Positions 63,892 to 64,000 of a stretch of 64,000 nucleotides of DNA are shown piece by piece. Under the pieces are notes generated by a model, which worked only from the letters and a program-made list of their open reading frames with translations, searched no databases and was not told where the DNA came from. A program made the translations under genes and the position numbers. The DNA is from Elysia chlorotica (lineage: Eukaryota; Mollusca; Gastropoda; Plakobranchidae). The stretch covers positions 32,111-96,110 of the forward strand of contig RQTK01001094.1 in NCBI GenBank assembly GCA_003991915.1, in the 5' to 3' direction. Position 1 is the stretch's first letter; each line of letters begins with the position of its first letter.

Positions 63892-64000
63892 TCCCTCTCT
63901 CTCTCTCCGCTTCGCGTCTTTTTACTTACATTCATGCTGATTGCGTCTCTTTATATTTACTGGGTTTTCTTGAACGCATAATAATCAGATAAAGCAGTCC

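Overview
The window looks like nuclear DNA of a spiralian animal, most likely a gastropod mollusc. It is AT-rich and has long introns with GT-AG splice sites. It carries many long GA/TC, GATA, TTC, CTA and ATC microsatellites, tRNA-derived SINEs, a decayed non-LTR retrotransposon and small terminal-inverted-repeat elements. The species assignment is inference. I see no bacterial genes, CRISPR arrays or rRNA.

Five protein genes are well supported. From left to right they are: a two-exon SLC16-type monocarboxylate transporter (minus, 6515-9716); SNAPC1, a subunit of the snRNA-activating complex (minus, 11 coding exons, 17011-28216); a BTB-BACK-Kelch protein (plus, 3 coding exons, 31570-34966); WDR74/NSA1, a ribosome-biogenesis WD protein in one uninterrupted exon (minus, 44435-45721); and the first three coding exons of a nicotinamide mononucleotide adenylyltransferase, NMNAT (plus, 48835-51261), whose remaining exons I cannot find in the window. 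SNAPC1 and the Kelch gene are head to head across a 2-3 kb spacer, and WDR74 and NMNAT are head to head across about 3 kb.

The most unusual point is 5' of SNAPC1. Three phase-compatible exons (29430-28235, minus) encode a 70-residue ORF with a hydrophobic N terminus. It stops only 18 nt before the SNAPC1 start codon and in the same exon, so a message that includes these exons would be dicistronic. SNAPC1 itself is predicted at 1001 residues because of a single 1.9-kb last exon coding a basic, low-complexity tail.

The rest is mostly repeats. 1-6.4 kb holds microsatellites, a reverse-transcriptase relic and old SINEs. 10-17 kb holds microsatellites, SINE fragments and one copy of a 1.1-kb TIR element whose second copy lies at 35.9-37.1 kb. 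37-44 kb has a 277-bp tandem duplication and a pogo/Tigger-like MITE. 51-64 kb is gene-poor, with SINEs (two insertions in the window have perfect target-site duplications), short tandem duplications, a near-perfect 47-bp palindrome and two weak exon candidates. All products are inferred from reading translated sequence; no database search was possible.
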